Part shown: positions 1-10,599 of the stretch, piece by piece
Layout of the letters: every line of letters starts with the position of its first letter
How positions within the stretch are numbered: position 1 is the first letter of the stretch
Assembly (NCBI GenBank): GCA_027625915.1
Contig: JANTQA010000008.1
Span: 10,851,001 to 10,915,000, forward strand
DNA: 64,000 bases
Direction of reading: 5' to 3'
DNA from: Anaeramoeba flamelloides
Taxonomy: Eukaryota > Metamonada > Anaeramoebidae
The notes under the pieces: generated by a model
The model's input: only the letters and a program-made list of their open reading frames with translations
Databases searched by the model: none
What the model was told of the DNA's origin: nothing
Translations under genes and position numbers: made by a program

Positions 1-1168
1 TGGTAATTTTTTATGTAATTTGAATTTTTGTAATTGAAGATTATTTTGATTGCTTTATTTAACTATATCAACGAGGAAAGTACAATTTCATAATACAGTA
101 TTTATTGGTAAAACACTTCTTGAGTGTAGAGCGGATTCATGTTTAATGAATAGATCAATAATGTAATATAGAACGTATACAAAAATAATTATTAACGAAG
201 AGGACTTGATATGAAATGTAAAGAAAATTGACATTTTTTTGGAAATATCTTATTTTGTAGTTATGTTAATCTTAGAATTAGTAATGTGTCAATTAAAAAA
301 CTTGAATGAATCTCAAAAGTTTTTGAAAATGATTAGGGTTAAATTTCAATCAAAAATTTTCTACTAGATACATTTATCAAAAAAAAAAATAAAAAAAAAA
401 TTTTTGGTTGCTTTTTGAATTGGAAGACACAAATTTGATCAATACAAAATTCTCACTTTATCAGATATCAAATATTTTTTTTCATTTATAATATTAAAAA
501 AAATACCAGATATGGCAATAATCTAGAGTAAGATTTTTAATAGCTAAATATTTGAAAAATTGCTTGAGTATTACAAATATTAAAAACAAAATCCCTATTA
601 TAAGGAATTAAATATTATAAGAACCTGGTAATAAACCTTCCTATAGTTCCTTGAAGTAGATATTGATAGAATAATCAAATAATTTTTTTGATTACATATA
701 TGATTAATCTTATTTTAAAAAACAATAGAGTGTTATAGAGGTTTACTAGAATTTTTAACAATAGTATTTGTATTCTTGATTTTCGACTGATTGAATAAAG
801 TTTTGAAAAAGTGTAATTATTTAATCATTATTCTCAAAAGTGGCAAGTTATATTTTTACAAGTTTGATTCATAAAACAAGGATTTGATATTAAATATTTG
901 AAATTACATAAATATTTACCTAATATAAACAATTAAAAATCGTTTTAATAATTATTTTAATGATGCCTTTTTTTTTTCAATACATTAAACCTGAACAGTA
1001 ACAATAAAATTTATTTATTTTAACAAAGTTAACATAATTGAAACAAATACAACAATTCAATTTCACATTCAATTTGTAAATAATTTTGATTTTTGAAAAC
1101 TAATTGTATCATATTTATCATCTTTTAGTTTATTGAATTTTTTTCTTTCTTTTTTCTAATAATTATTA
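1..1168. other. gene-free AT-rich spacer
   Basis: No open frame with coding character is visible. About 790-960 resembles stretches near 33190-33360 and 43700-43900 (shared AAGTGG.AAGTTATA.TTTT and CTAATAT..ACAATTA.AAATC text), so part of this spacer is an old dispersed repeat. Confidence 0.5.
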
Positions 1169-1621
1169 TTGAGAGAAAAATGTTGGACAGAGAAAAATAG
1201 TTGAACAGCAATTTTAATTGGGAAAATCACTAAAAATGTTTTTTTAATTTCAATCGTTTGTGAAATAACTTTTGAAAATAACAATAATCTACTTATTAGA
1301 TTAACAATTAATGTAATTCTACTTTTTCAAAACCTTATCTCTTATAATCTAAAGCAAGTTTAAAAATTACCATTTTCAGAATTAATAGTAAACTTTAATA
1401 AAACTTGGATTTTTGTTAAAATAGCATGATTTACTTTAGTTATCAACCATCCAAATGAGTAGTCTACATTATCCACAGATTAATGATCTTGTAACACATT
1501 TAAACCTGGATTTATATAAATTTCCAATAGTTATCAATAGGATTTGATTTTCACTTTTACTAATGTTCCCAATTAAAAATGGTGTCCAACCATTTTTCTA
1601 TGTCCAGCATTTTTCTCTCAA
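1169..1621. mobile_element. 453-bp MITE-like element with about 60-bp terminal inverted repeats
   Basis: The left end TTGAGAGAAAAATGTTGGAC is repeated in reverse complement at the right end as TTGAGAGAAAAATGCTGGAC. The match continues through AGAAAAATRGTTGRACA and AATTGGGAA for roughly 60 bp with a handful of mismatches. There is no coding capacity. No clean target duplication is visible. A weaker relic of the same ends may lie at 30320-30375. Confidence 0.7.
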
Positions 1622-1847
1622 CAGTTAATTAGTTTTCCTAGATCCTGTAAAAATTTCCAAAGATGATTGTATATGCGAAATTTGAGTTTTTTTAAGTAGA
1701 CGATCCCTATAATAAAACTAGTTGGGGGTAACTAAACTTTTGATGGGTCATAAATTGTTAATATAATATCAACAAATCTACCAATGTATTTTTTTGATAT
1801 TCTCTATCCTACAATTTTGGAACAGTGTTTATTTATTAACAAAGGGG

Positions 1848-2210
1848 TAAATATGGAATGTTGTAAAAAAAATCGAGTATTTACAAATTTAGAGATAAAT
1901 AAAGAGTTCTCTGCAATTACCCACAATTTGGTAATATTAAACAAAATATCTGATTATCTCAATAGACTAACAATAATTATAATCCAAAAATTGTTTGATA
2001 AATACCAATCTTTCAATTTTTTAAAAAAAAATCATTTTTCAAACAATGTATTGGTATTTACCAAACGATTTTATATTTAAAACCCATTTGATATCAAAAA
2101 TCAAAACAGACATTTTGTTTAATATTACCAAATTGTGGGTAATTGCAGAGAACTCTTTATTTATCTCTAAATTTGTAAAAACTCTATTGTTTTATAACAT
2201 TCCATATTTA
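1848..2210. repeat. near-perfect foldback repeat (arms about 105 bp)
   Basis: Bases 1848-1952 are repeated in inverted orientation at 2107-2210 with very few differences (core AGAGTTCTCTGCAATTACCC). A second, smaller inverted pair lies inside the loop (about 1982-2007 against 2050-2073, ATTGGTATTTACCAAAC). The structure is a nested hairpin typical of a non-autonomous element. An open frame at 1784-2080 runs through it but starts outside the element and is not conserved in the other arm, so I do not call a gene. Confidence 0.7.
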
Positions 2211-2907
2211 TACTTGTGAATTGTTGATAATTATTTATTTTTTAATTCACCAATATTATCAATTATAAATAGTCCTGTGATTTTAATTCGTTTGTTGTTT
2301 ATAATTAATATTCCTTCAATAATTTAATTAAATAAGAATTTTTTCAAAAATTGAATTATTGAAAATGTAATGTTTTGAATTAGGTTTCTATTTGTTTAGT
2401 TCAGTGTGTTTTTGCCAAAAAGAGTTTAATTGGATTGACATAAAATATCTTATTTAATACGAACTCAAGACTGTTCAATTGTTATCTTATCACAAAGTTT
2501 GCTTTGTGGAATTTCTTCCAATTAAAGTTAGTTGATTGTTAATTAAAAATTAACCAATAAAAGACAATCCCAAGATTTTGAAGAGAGATTATTTTAAAAC
2601 CTGTGTCTTGTTGAATCAGATTTATAAGTTTATTTTGAGAATTTCTCAAGAATCTTTTAATTAAAAAGAGAATTGCCAAAGATTAGATGCAAAAAATTTC
2701 TATTTTTGAAAATAAAATCAAAAATAGGAAACGTAATTATCAAAAACAAATGCAACAAAAAGGAAATAATTTATTACATTAAAAAAAATAAAAAGAATAC
2801 AATTAACAAATTGTTATTTCGTTCTAAATTCTATTGTATAAAAATATTTGAAAAGGAAAAAAGAGAGGATCTAAAAAATAAAAAAATAAAAAAAAAAAAT
2901 ATAAAAT
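2211..2907. other. spacer downstream of FCF1
   Basis: No gene is recognised. A lysine/isoleucine-rich frame on the plus strand from 2673 lacks an ATG and runs into the antisense of the FCF1 terminal exon, so it is treated as chance. The stretch is AT-rich with homopolymer runs. Confidence 0.45.
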
Positions 2908-3661
2908 TTAGAGAGGCAATCTTTCAACAATAAACTGGTGATGTTTAATGCTGACTATAGGAACCCCAGGGATTTTTCTTATTCTTCTTTTCAAATTTCG
3001 ATCGCAAGTGGCGATCATATAACATTTAAAATTTGTTACTGTTGTACATAAGCAATCATCTGCATATCCATTGCAATTACAAGTAAGCCTTTTAAATCGT
3101 GGATCTTTCGAGACCTTTAATGCAACTTTGAATTTTGGTCCCAGCTTTTCAAGTTCACCAACAACACAATCGGTAATGTAAACAATGGTCTTTGCCATTA
3201 AAAGATCAAACAGGCCCGTTGTAATATCCAGCCGATTACGTGCCGAAAAGTAAATAAAATTTGTATCCAAAATTACACGATATGGTGGTCCGAGTGATTC
3301 GTTATAAGCAAAAAACATACTTGAGGAAACCTGTGGCCTTTTGGTATTGTAAATTTATTTCAAAAATCGGTTTTTAAAAAGGGGAATTAGAAGATTAAAA
3401 TCATTGAAACAGAATAACATTTTTTTTTTTTTTTTTGTTTAGTTATTTTGAAAATTAAACATTCGTTTGGTTTATCAAGTAAACGAAAAAAGCAAGCCAG
3501 AATTAAAGAAGTGAAAAATATTACAGGTTTCGAACAAGAGATTTGGTTTTTTTTCTTTTTTTTTCTTTTTTATCTTTTTCTTCAGTTGCAATTCTTCGAT
3601 CTTGTTTTCTTATTTTTCTCTTCACCTTTGCAAATTTTCTTGATTTACGGAGTTTACCCAT
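2908..3661 (-). CDS. FCF1: FCF1/UTP24, PIN-domain endonuclease of the small-subunit processome
   Basis: FCF1 (yeast Utp24) is the nucleolar PIN nuclease implicated in early cleavages of the 18S precursor (family knowledge). Two exons are visible: 3661-3525 and 3337-2908, separated by a 187-bp GT-AG intron. Spliced, they give 188 residues; human FCF1 has 198. Exon 1 encodes the typical basic start [15 protein letters not shown]. The splice restores [20 protein letters not shown], which aligns with PQVSSALFF in yeast. PIN acidic residues are in place: LDTNF (D70), ITDCV (D102), YADDCL (D139/D140) and ATCDRNL (D158). The C-terminal [10 protein letters not shown] and ERLPL blocks are family hallmarks. 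The first ATG inside exon 2 (3318) is not the true start, because it lies within the conserved block. It looks intact. Confidence 0.93.
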
Positions 3662-3829
3662 ACAAAATAGCTTGACTTTAATTCTAAAATCTGTTTAAAA
3701 AGCTGTAAATTCAAAAACAAAAAATTAATAAAAAAATAAAAATCTCAACAGCACAAATAATAATTTTTAAAGTTTTATATCAACACCAAATCCTAAGTAA
3801 TGATTGGAAGACACGTTGTATTTGTTTTT

Positions 3830-4260
3830 TATGTTTTCAACATTGTGAAACTATAAAGTCACAAGGCATACCTTTTTACCAATTTTCCAATGAGTCTTAA
3901 AAAAGAACATTTTTTACTTTGGCTGTGTCTTCGTTAATTTTTTATTCTTCAAAGTACTTATTGAAAAGCAATTTATCATATTTTTTCTTCAAAAGTAAAA
4001 ATTAAATGTCACAATAGCATGTTAATTGATTTGTTTGATCCACTTTAAATTAATGTTGAATAGTTTACCTCTTATTCCTATCACAAGATTCTATTTTGGT
4101 ATTTTATTTTATGTTTTGGAAAATAAATGTTAAGATGATTATTATTGAAACACTTTTGTCATCAGAAAAAAAACAAAACCACAGTTAAATAAACAAGAAA
4201 ATTTAGCTATCTGATCAAAAGAAAAGTTTAAAAAAACATTTAAAATGTTGGTTTCTAATA
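3830..4260. mobile_element. degenerate copy of the 15617-16657 element family
   Basis: Text such as TTTTTTACTTTGG, ATTTTTTATTCTTCAAAGTACTT, TCTTCAAAAGT, CACAATAGCATGTTAATT and CTTATTCCTATCACAAGATTCTATTTTGGTATTTTATTTTAT follows the left half of the element at 15617-16400 in order and orientation. The ends are not preserved, so this is an old fragment. Confidence 0.45.
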
Positions 4261-4930
4261 TCAGACTCTGATTTTAATTGAACTTGCTCTAAAAATGTAA
4301 AAGGAAGTATATCCTGATTAGATCACAAAAAACGAAATGATAAACAATCAAAAATCTATCATTTTTTAATATACCTTTTTGTGAAATATTTTGAATTTAC
4401 ATAACCATTCTACACATGAATTGTGTAAGAAAATGATTTAACCAAAGTAAATAAAAAATATAGAATACATTTAGTTTGTAGTAATATCCGGAGTCTTTCT
4501 ATTGTAAGTGAGATTGAAGGTGAAAAGGTGAGAGTCCAATTATTGTACCCTAATTGGTAATTATTCTTGATGTAAAGGTTCAGTAAATCTTCCAACTAGG
4601 TCTAAAATTAGAATAAAATTATTTTTTGATCTGATCACTGGCCTCATTTCTTTATTTTGGTTTATTTCTCAAAATTAATTGTATTTTTTTTAAAGATCTT
4701 TTGTTTTATCAAATTATTATTTTACTAATTCGAAAATAAACTATCTTTCATAATAATTGGCCCATTAAAAATCAAATTTTAAATAAAAATATTTTTAATA
4801 ATTGAAGTTATCTATTATAATATAAAAATTTAGATTTTAATATTCAATACTATACTCAAGAGATATTTATTTTTTGTCTAAAAATAAAAGAAAGAAAAAT
4901 AAAAAAAACTGTTAAAAACAATTGGGATAT
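4261..4930. other. spacer
   Basis: Nothing coding is seen. A frame at 4410-4595 on the minus strand is hydrophobic and without family features. Confidence 0.4.
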
Positions 4931-5098
4931 TTATTTTGAATGAAGCACTACATAAAAAATAGACAATTTAAATAAGTAAAAAAACCAATTTATCGATTCT
5001 CCTTCCATTTGAATAACTAAATCTAATCTCTTTTTCATATTTGAAACCAAATTTTGCATTAATTCATCTGTTACTTCTTTCAAATTTTTCATTTTCAT
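4931..5098 (-). CDS. hypothetical small ORF or exon, helical
   Basis: From an in-frame ATG at about 5098 a frame of roughly 55 codons begins MKMKNLKEVTDELMQNL and continues SNMKKRLDLVIQMEGES. The first two thirds have amphipathic, coding-like composition, whereas the last third is hydrophobic and may be intron read-through. No family is recognised and no neighbouring exons could be joined with confidence. It could be an exon of an unseen gene or chance in AT-rich DNA. Confidence 0.2.
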   Translation of the reverse strand: MKMKNLKEVTDELMQNLVSNMKKRLDLVIQMEGESINWFFYLFKLSIFYVVLHSK

Positions 5099-5539
5099 TT
5101 TCCATTTTAACAAAACACTTTTGAAAAAATAAAAAAAGAGAAAAAATGATTTATTTGCAAACTTTTCATTGTGAGAGGAAAAACTTCAAAACGATACAAA
5201 AGCAATTCATTATTCAAATGTAAGGTGGGCCATTTATTATGAAATTTAGTTTATGTTAAAATTACTTCAAAATTAGAAAGTATTAAATCAGAGTTAATTT
5301 TAATGACTGACCTGAATACCAATGCCATGATTCGGAATTTTTAAAAATTTGTTTGAATAAAAATACACAATTACAAATAAATACACATTTTATGTTAAAT
5401 TAATTAAAAATTGAAATAAAAACGATCATTTTGTCGTATATAATTTAAAAAGAATAATAAATGTGAATAAAATACGTTTTTTTAAAAGTCACAAAGTAAT
5501 GTATTCTTAAGATGGAGTAGCTATGAAAAAAGTTATTTT

Positions 5540-5797
5540 TTGGAGAGACAGATTCCAGAAAGTGACAAAAAGCTGATAATAATTTATAACATTATCCAAG
5601 AATTTGAAATGAATCCAAATATCGATAAAACCTTAAATTCTCATCAATTATCCAGAATAAAATATTTCGGAATTTGGCTAGAAAAAAAGAAACATCAACA
5701 AAAAAACTTCGAAAAAGTAAAAGATAACTTTAAAAAAATTAAAATAATTCTTAAACAGGAAAATTTAGCCAATGGGGCAAAAATTATAAATATTTAA
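5540..5797 (+). CDS. hypothetical lysine-rich ORF, possibly an internal or terminal exon
   Basis: This is an open frame of 85 codons without an ATG at its beginning (the first ATG is about 27 codons in, EFEMNPN). The composition (ESDKKLIIIYNIIQ, NFEKVKDNFKKIKIILKQ) suggests a helical protein segment rather than random AT-rich DNA. About 25 bases upstream, CTTAAG.TGGAGTAGCTATG resembles the end of the 15617-16657 element family, so the frame may instead lie in a repeat. No family is recognised. Confidence 0.22.
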   Translation: MERQIPESDKKLIIIYNIIQEFEMNPNIDKTLNSHQLSRIKYFGIWLEKKKHQQKNFEKVKDNFKKIKIILKQENLANGAKIINI

Positions 5798-6240
5798 ATC
5801 AATATGTATTAGTCAATTATTCTATCGGTTATTAATTTCTAATTCAACTCAAATAGATTCCAACTCAATTGGTGTTCGGATAAATAAAAAAGTCACAAAA
5901 TTTTTCAAAATTAATTCACATCCTCCAAGAATAATTTATAAAAATTGAGCAAAAATAGACCAAGTCAGAACTTTAATCTATAAAAGAAGATTTAAACTCA
6001 AAAATAAATTAAAAAATCTTGGTTTTTAAATACATATCAAAAAATTTAAAATTACAAAAAAAAGAGAACGAAAATATTAATTGGTGAGTAGAAAACCTAA
6101 AACTCCTAAATTTTAAATCTTTATCAATTAAGAGAAAACTTAATAATAAATACTTCTGTAGTGGAAGTTCAGGAATGGTAAAAATTATTAGGTATAATAA
6201 TAATATAAACAAAAAGTCTTGTCTTCAAGTGCGGAAGAGT

Positions 6241-7510
6241 GCCTGGTTTTGAATAATTTAATAGAATAGAATAAAATCATTGAAATTACTCAATTCTTTT
6301 AAATCCTGGAAAACCTAATGGATTTTTTATTTTAATTTATGAAATAAACTGGAAATTTATAAAATTTTCTGTTTATTTCCCAATTAAAAAAAAACCTAAC
6401 AACAAAAAAAATTTAAAATCGAATTGATCTATTTCCTATTCTAAAATTACGAAAATTCACATTTTATCTAAATAGATATTCTTAGGTTTATGATAAGAAT
6501 ATACTAAAAATAAAATCGCGCAATTTATGCAAAACAATTTTAAACCTAGATACATATGAAGATATTGAATTTTATTTATCGGATTTCCTATTTGATAAAA
6601 AAAAAATCGAACAATTTCGATTAAAGAATCAATCCAAATTAACAAAAACAATAAGAATACTATCTTTGATATTATTCAGACAAAAGACTTATTATTTATC
6701 TTATCATTGGTAAACAATAAAGAATATTATGATTCTTAATTAAAATTTCTAAACAAAAATTTAGAATTTAGGAAAAGTGCCTAAGAGTGCCTAGGTTTTC
6801 TGTTTTCTTTGTAAAGTTTTCTAGGTTTTTTTTTGAGGTTTTCTATTTTATTTCTTATGTGTTCGCGGTTTTTTTTGAGGTTTTCCAAATAAAACAGAAA
6901 ACTCAAAAAAACTAACCGGATTTTCCAGAATTCAAAAGAATAGAGGAAAATACAAGATTTTACTCAATTCTTTGAAATGTTTGAAAATCAAACGGTATTT
7001 CAAATGATTTTTTTTTAATTTCAGAAATATAATAAAAATTTTTAAAATTTTGTTATTATTTCAAAAAGTAGAAAAAAACTAACCACACTTTTCTTGAGGT
7101 TTACTATTTTATCTGTTTAATCAATCGATTTTCCCAATAAATAGAAAACTCAAAAAAAATTAATGACTATTTTCCATAATTCTAAAAAATATATAAGAAT
7201 CATGAATTTTACTCAATTCTTTTATATTCTGGAAAAGTTAAAAGAGCTTTTATTTAATTTGAGAAATAAACAGAAAATTAAATAAATTTTTGTTCTACTT
7301 CTCAAATTAAAAAAAAACCTAACGGAAGTATTGTAGATTACCTCGTTTTTTTTTTAATTATTGAAATTTAATGGAATTTCAAAAATTTTCTTTTAATTTC
7401 CAAAAGTAAAAAAAACCTAAAGGTGGTTTTCCAGAATTTTAAATATTTGTGTAAAATAAAAGATTTTTCTTCTAACTTTTAAATTCTGGAAAGCCTAACT
7501 CCCAACGAGT
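6241..7510. repeat. cluster of modular palindromes (mosaic repeat family)
   Basis: Several short palindromes sit side by side: (i) a fold centred on ACTCAATTCTTT.AAAT.CTGGAAAA with its reverse complement, (ii) TTTAATTTGAGAAATAAACAG facing its reverse complement, and (iii) GAGTTTTCT..TTTAT units. They are linked by AACCTAA(C/T)GG and GTGCCTA-type spacers. The same modules recur near 9590, 17720, 22615, 42790, 43230, 43530 and 57595. There is no coding capacity. This tract lies downstream of the RasGEF gene. Confidence 0.6.
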
Positions 7511-7782
7511 TGTAATTATATTAAATCACTTCTCTTCATTTACGTTCAAAAATGATCTTTTTTTTTTAGTTATTAATTTCCCTTTTAATACAAATTCAAG
7601 AGAAATATTTTTCAAAAAAAATAAAACCCAAAAATAAAAAGAAAAAAAAATTAAACGAAAATTTTTATTTTAAACATCAGTTGATAATTTATCAGAATAC
7701 AATTATAACCCCCAGTAAAGAAAGACCCGTTAAAATATTGTTTTGTTGGTGTAGTAATAAATGTAAAAAAAATAAAATAAAA

Positions 7783-7813
<31 letters not shown>

Positions 7814-7908
7814 TAAAAATAAAAATAAAATAAAAATCAAACCAAAAGAACTAAAAACAAAAAAAAAAGATCGAAAAAAAGCAAAAAAAATAAAAAACAC
7901 AAAACACA
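7511..7908. repeat. AT-rich spacer with (AAAAT)n simple repeat
   Basis: About 7766-7835 is a run of AAAAT/AAAATA units, followed by A-rich DNA up to the RasGEF stop codon. It may include the 3' untranslated region; no other feature is visible. Confidence 0.6.
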
Positions 7909-9387
7909 TTATTGTTTTGGATTAGGTTCTAATTTAACACTCAATTCATAACGTATTATTTCGTCCTTTTCGAAAGTCAAATTAGATAAAAATTGTTGGA
8001 ATTCAGGGATGAATTTAAAATTAAAGGAACGTTTTTGGAAATTAATTATTTTTACTAAAGTATTGCCAATAAGATTAATTTTTTTAAAATTGATTAAATC
8101 AGTGTTTTCTGTTTTCCTATCTGGGTTTCCATCTTCTATAAAGGTAATATCCGACAAGAACATCCCTAAATAGGGTAACAGGGGCTTTTTGGTTTTCTCT
8201 ATTTCGCTGATGGCATTTCTTAAATTCTGAGAATTTTTTCGGGATGACAGCAAAACTGAAAAATCTTCAAAATCTTTAATGTCTTGCTCCAAAACCAAAG
8301 CCCAACTTTTCCTTAGCCTTCTAATTGCGGAATTATTCAGCCCAGCAACAATCTCCATTGCTGTGTTAAAGTTACCAAATCTGATGGATACCTTACCGCA
8401 TTTAATAAATTTGGTAATTATATGAGATCGCATTTTGACCTTTTCATAAGATAAAATCGTCGAGACAATCCATAGACTAGTGTTATTGAACCGTTCGATC
8501 ATGCCTATCAAGTTTGGTGTTAAATTTTTATCCTTTTTTGACCATCTTTTTTTAATAAATTCTTTTGCTTCGATCCTTTGGAATAATCCCATCTCAAATA
8601 AAGTCATTTGCCTTGCCAATTCGATTTCATTTAAATCAATAAAGGTGATTGCCTTCCAATTAATGGTTTTTTTCATTGGCAGTATTGGCTCTGGAGTTTC
8701 TTTATCAATTATTGAAACCTTATATTCGTCTTCTGGATCTATTTTATTACGAAGTTTTAAATTAAATTTGAAATTAATAGACCTTGAAATCTCTCGTATG
8801 TTTTCAAATTGGGAAGTGCTTGTACAAGAAATTAAATTTAGCATTAATTTGGTTAAATTGTTATCCTGTCGAAAATCTGAAAAAAATATTTGAACCCAAA
8901 TCAAGCAAAATCTAACAATATGCGTTTGGATTATTTCTAAGTGTGACTTTTGCATTAGGTTATTATTTGGATTATTATCATTATTTTCACTACTTTTTTT
9001 CAAATCATGAATATTGTTGTTGTTGCTGCTGCTGCTGTTGTTGTTGCCATTTTTTTCATTGTTTTCGTCATCATTAGCTTCATTAGAATCATTGTCACTT
9101 TCTCCATCTCCACTTTCATCAGATTTTATCATAATGGACTCAATTTCTTTGTCATGATTTTTATTCTTTTTATCTAAAGATTTTAAAAATTCCCTTCTTA
9201 AATATTTAAGAATCTGTATTGGCTTACAAAATGAACGGAAAGACAAAACAAAATATATTCTATAGTCAATTTCAAGATATTCTGGATGGATTAACACCTT
9301 TAGTAATTTGTCTAATGTACCAGCATTAACTAAAATACCAGTTGTCGTCTTTTCAAGTACTAATGCATCAGGATCATTTAACTTCAT
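7909..9387 (-). CDS. Ras guanine nucleotide exchange factor (RasGEF) with REM domain
   Basis: It exchanges GDP for GTP on a Ras-family GTPase, acting at membranes (family knowledge). The gene is a single uninterrupted frame of 492 residues from an ATG at 9387. Residues about 12-70 (LVNAGTLDKLLKVLIHPEYL, FRSFCKP) are the RasGEF N-terminal/REM motif, interrupted by a Asn/Ser/Asp-rich insert (about 75-140) and resuming to about 215. The catalytic CDC25 domain spans about 243-488. Its structural blocks are ELARQMTLFE (256), NLIGMIERFNNTSLWIV (292), KMRSHIITKFIKCG (318), FNTAMEIVAGLNNSAIRRL (340) and LPYLGMFLSDITFIEDGNPD (384). There is no DEP, PH or other accessory domain, so the protein is a minimal REM-CDC25 unit. 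It looks intact. The target GTPase cannot be told from sequence. Confidence 0.93.
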   Translation of the reverse strand: MKLNDPDALVLEKTTTGILVNAGTLDKLLKVLIHPEYLEIDYRIYFVLSFRSFCKPIQILKYLRREFLKSLDKKNKNHDKEIESIMIKSDESGDGESDNDSNEANDDENNEKNGNNNSSSSNNNNIHDLKKSSENNDNNPNNNLMQKSHLEIIQTHIVRFCLIWVQIFFSDFRQDNNLTKLMLNLISCTSTSQFENIREISRSINFKFNLKLRNKIDPEDEYKVSIIDKETPEPILPMKKTINWKAITFIDLNEIELARQMTLFEMGLFQRIEAKEFIKKRWSKKDKNLTPNLIGMIERFNNTSLWIVSTILSYEKVKMRSHIITKFIKCGKVSIRFGNFNTAMEIVAGLNNSAIRRLRKSWALVLEQDIKDFEDFSVLLSSRKNSQNLRNAISEIEKTKKPLLPYLGMFLSDITFIEDGNPDRKTENTDLINFKKINLIGNTLVKIINFQKRSFNFKFIPEFQQFLSNLTFEKDEIIRYELSVKLEPNPKQ

Positions 9388-9579
9388 AATTCTTTGATCA
9401 ATTACTTTTTCTTCTTGCTATTAATTGTTTTTAATTTTTAATAAAAAATTAATGAAGAAGTAAAATAAAATAAAATAAAAGATAGAAGATTGAAATACAT
9501 TTTGAAAGTTATTATTTATTTTATTTTTATTTATTTATTATTTAAGGAAGGAGTCATTATCCCTTTTTTTTTTTTTTAA

Positions 9580-9795
9580 TGTGAGGCTTTTTAAAATTTA
9601 AGAAATAAAAAGAAAATTTATGAAATTTTCTTTTTATTTCAAAAATTAAAAAAAACTGCCGTTAAGTTTTCCATAATTTAAAAGAATTGAGTAAAATCTT
9701 TAATTGTATTCAATTATTTTGAATTCTGGAAAACCTAGGCACTTGGCAGCACTCTAAAGAACTCTACAGCACTCTACGGCACTTCCCTAATTCTA
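9580..9795. repeat. modular palindrome repeat upstream of RasGEF
   Basis: Two palindromes (AAGAAATAAAAAGAAAATTT facing its complement, then TTTTCCATAATTTAAAAGAA facing TTCTGGAAAA) are joined by AAAACTGCCGTTAAG. They are followed by tandem GCACT(C/T)TACGGCACT-like units at about 9740-9783. This is the same family as 6241-7510. Confidence 0.6.
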
Positions 9796-9942
9796 AAATT
9801 TTTTTTTAGAAATTTCAATAAAGAGTCATAATTTTCTTTATAATTAACCAACAATAAGATAAATAATGAATCTTTATTTTGAATAATACAAAAAATATTA
9901 TTCTTTAGTTGTCTATTATTTGTGTTAATTTGGATTAATTTA

Positions 9943-10190
9943 TTAAAGCCCTAGTTCCAGTATAAAAGCAAAAAATGTCCATTTTTTTGTCATTTTTTTT
10001 TCAATCTCCTTTTTCAAAAAAATCCCATGAACTAAAAGTTGCCTGAAATGTAAAATGATTACTATTCAAACCTAGTCAAATACTTGGTTCAAAACTATAA
10101 CTTTAGGTTTATTCGAAAAAAGTTAATTTAAAAAAAATGACAAAAAAAAAAAGGAAATTTTTTGCTTTTATACTGGTACTAGGGCTTTAA
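9943..10190. mobile_element. 248-bp MITE-like element with about 57-bp inverted ends
   Basis: The left end TTAAAGCCCTAGTTCCAGTA continues TAAAAGCAAAAAATGTCC and TTTGTCATTTTTTTT. The right end is its reverse complement with about two substitutions and a length change in a T run. The ends are flanked by, or include, TTAA. The low divergence between arms makes it one of the younger elements here. It has no coding capacity. Confidence 0.72.
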
Positions 10191-10599
10191 TCCAAAATTT
10201 TCGATTTTTTTCATAGGATGGGTGTCCTCAAGAAAAAAATCCCAGTTTTTAATTTAAAAAAGGATTTTTTCATAACGGTTTACATGTAAATTTTGATATA
10301 CTTTGCATTTTTTTCTATTTTTTGATGTCATTTTTCATTTATTTTTTTTTTTTAATTAATAGTTGAAAAGAATTACTTATTTTTTCAAAATGATTTATCA
10401 ATTTATTCATTATTTTTTTGATTTGAATAAAAAAATAATTTAATTGAGAAACATTAGTTGGAAAAATCTGGGCTCTATTAGCTTTTGACATCATATTTTA
10501 ATTATTTAAATATTTGAATTTTGTTGATCAAATCGATACAATTATTTTTTCAAACAATCATTAACAAAGTTTAGATTTATTATAAAATCATTTTAGTAG
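10191..10599. other. spacer
   Basis: No coding signal is visible. AT-rich text lies between the small element and the probable end of the coiled-coil gene. Confidence 0.4.

Noticed and set aside
1784-2080. 98-codon frame
   Set aside because: It begins outside and ends inside a foldback repeat, and the opposite arm does not preserve the frame.
2673-2933. Plus-strand lysine-rich frame of 86 codons
   Set aside because: No ATG; its 3' part is antisense to the FCF1 terminal exon; composition fits A-rich DNA.
3448-3675. Plus-strand frame of 75 codons with poly-Phe
   Set aside because: It lies antisense to FCF1 exon 1 and its intron; the minus strand has the homologous protein.
6241-7510. CRISPR-like array
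   Set aside because: Repeats are palindromic modules of unequal size without regular spacers, in a eukaryotic genome.
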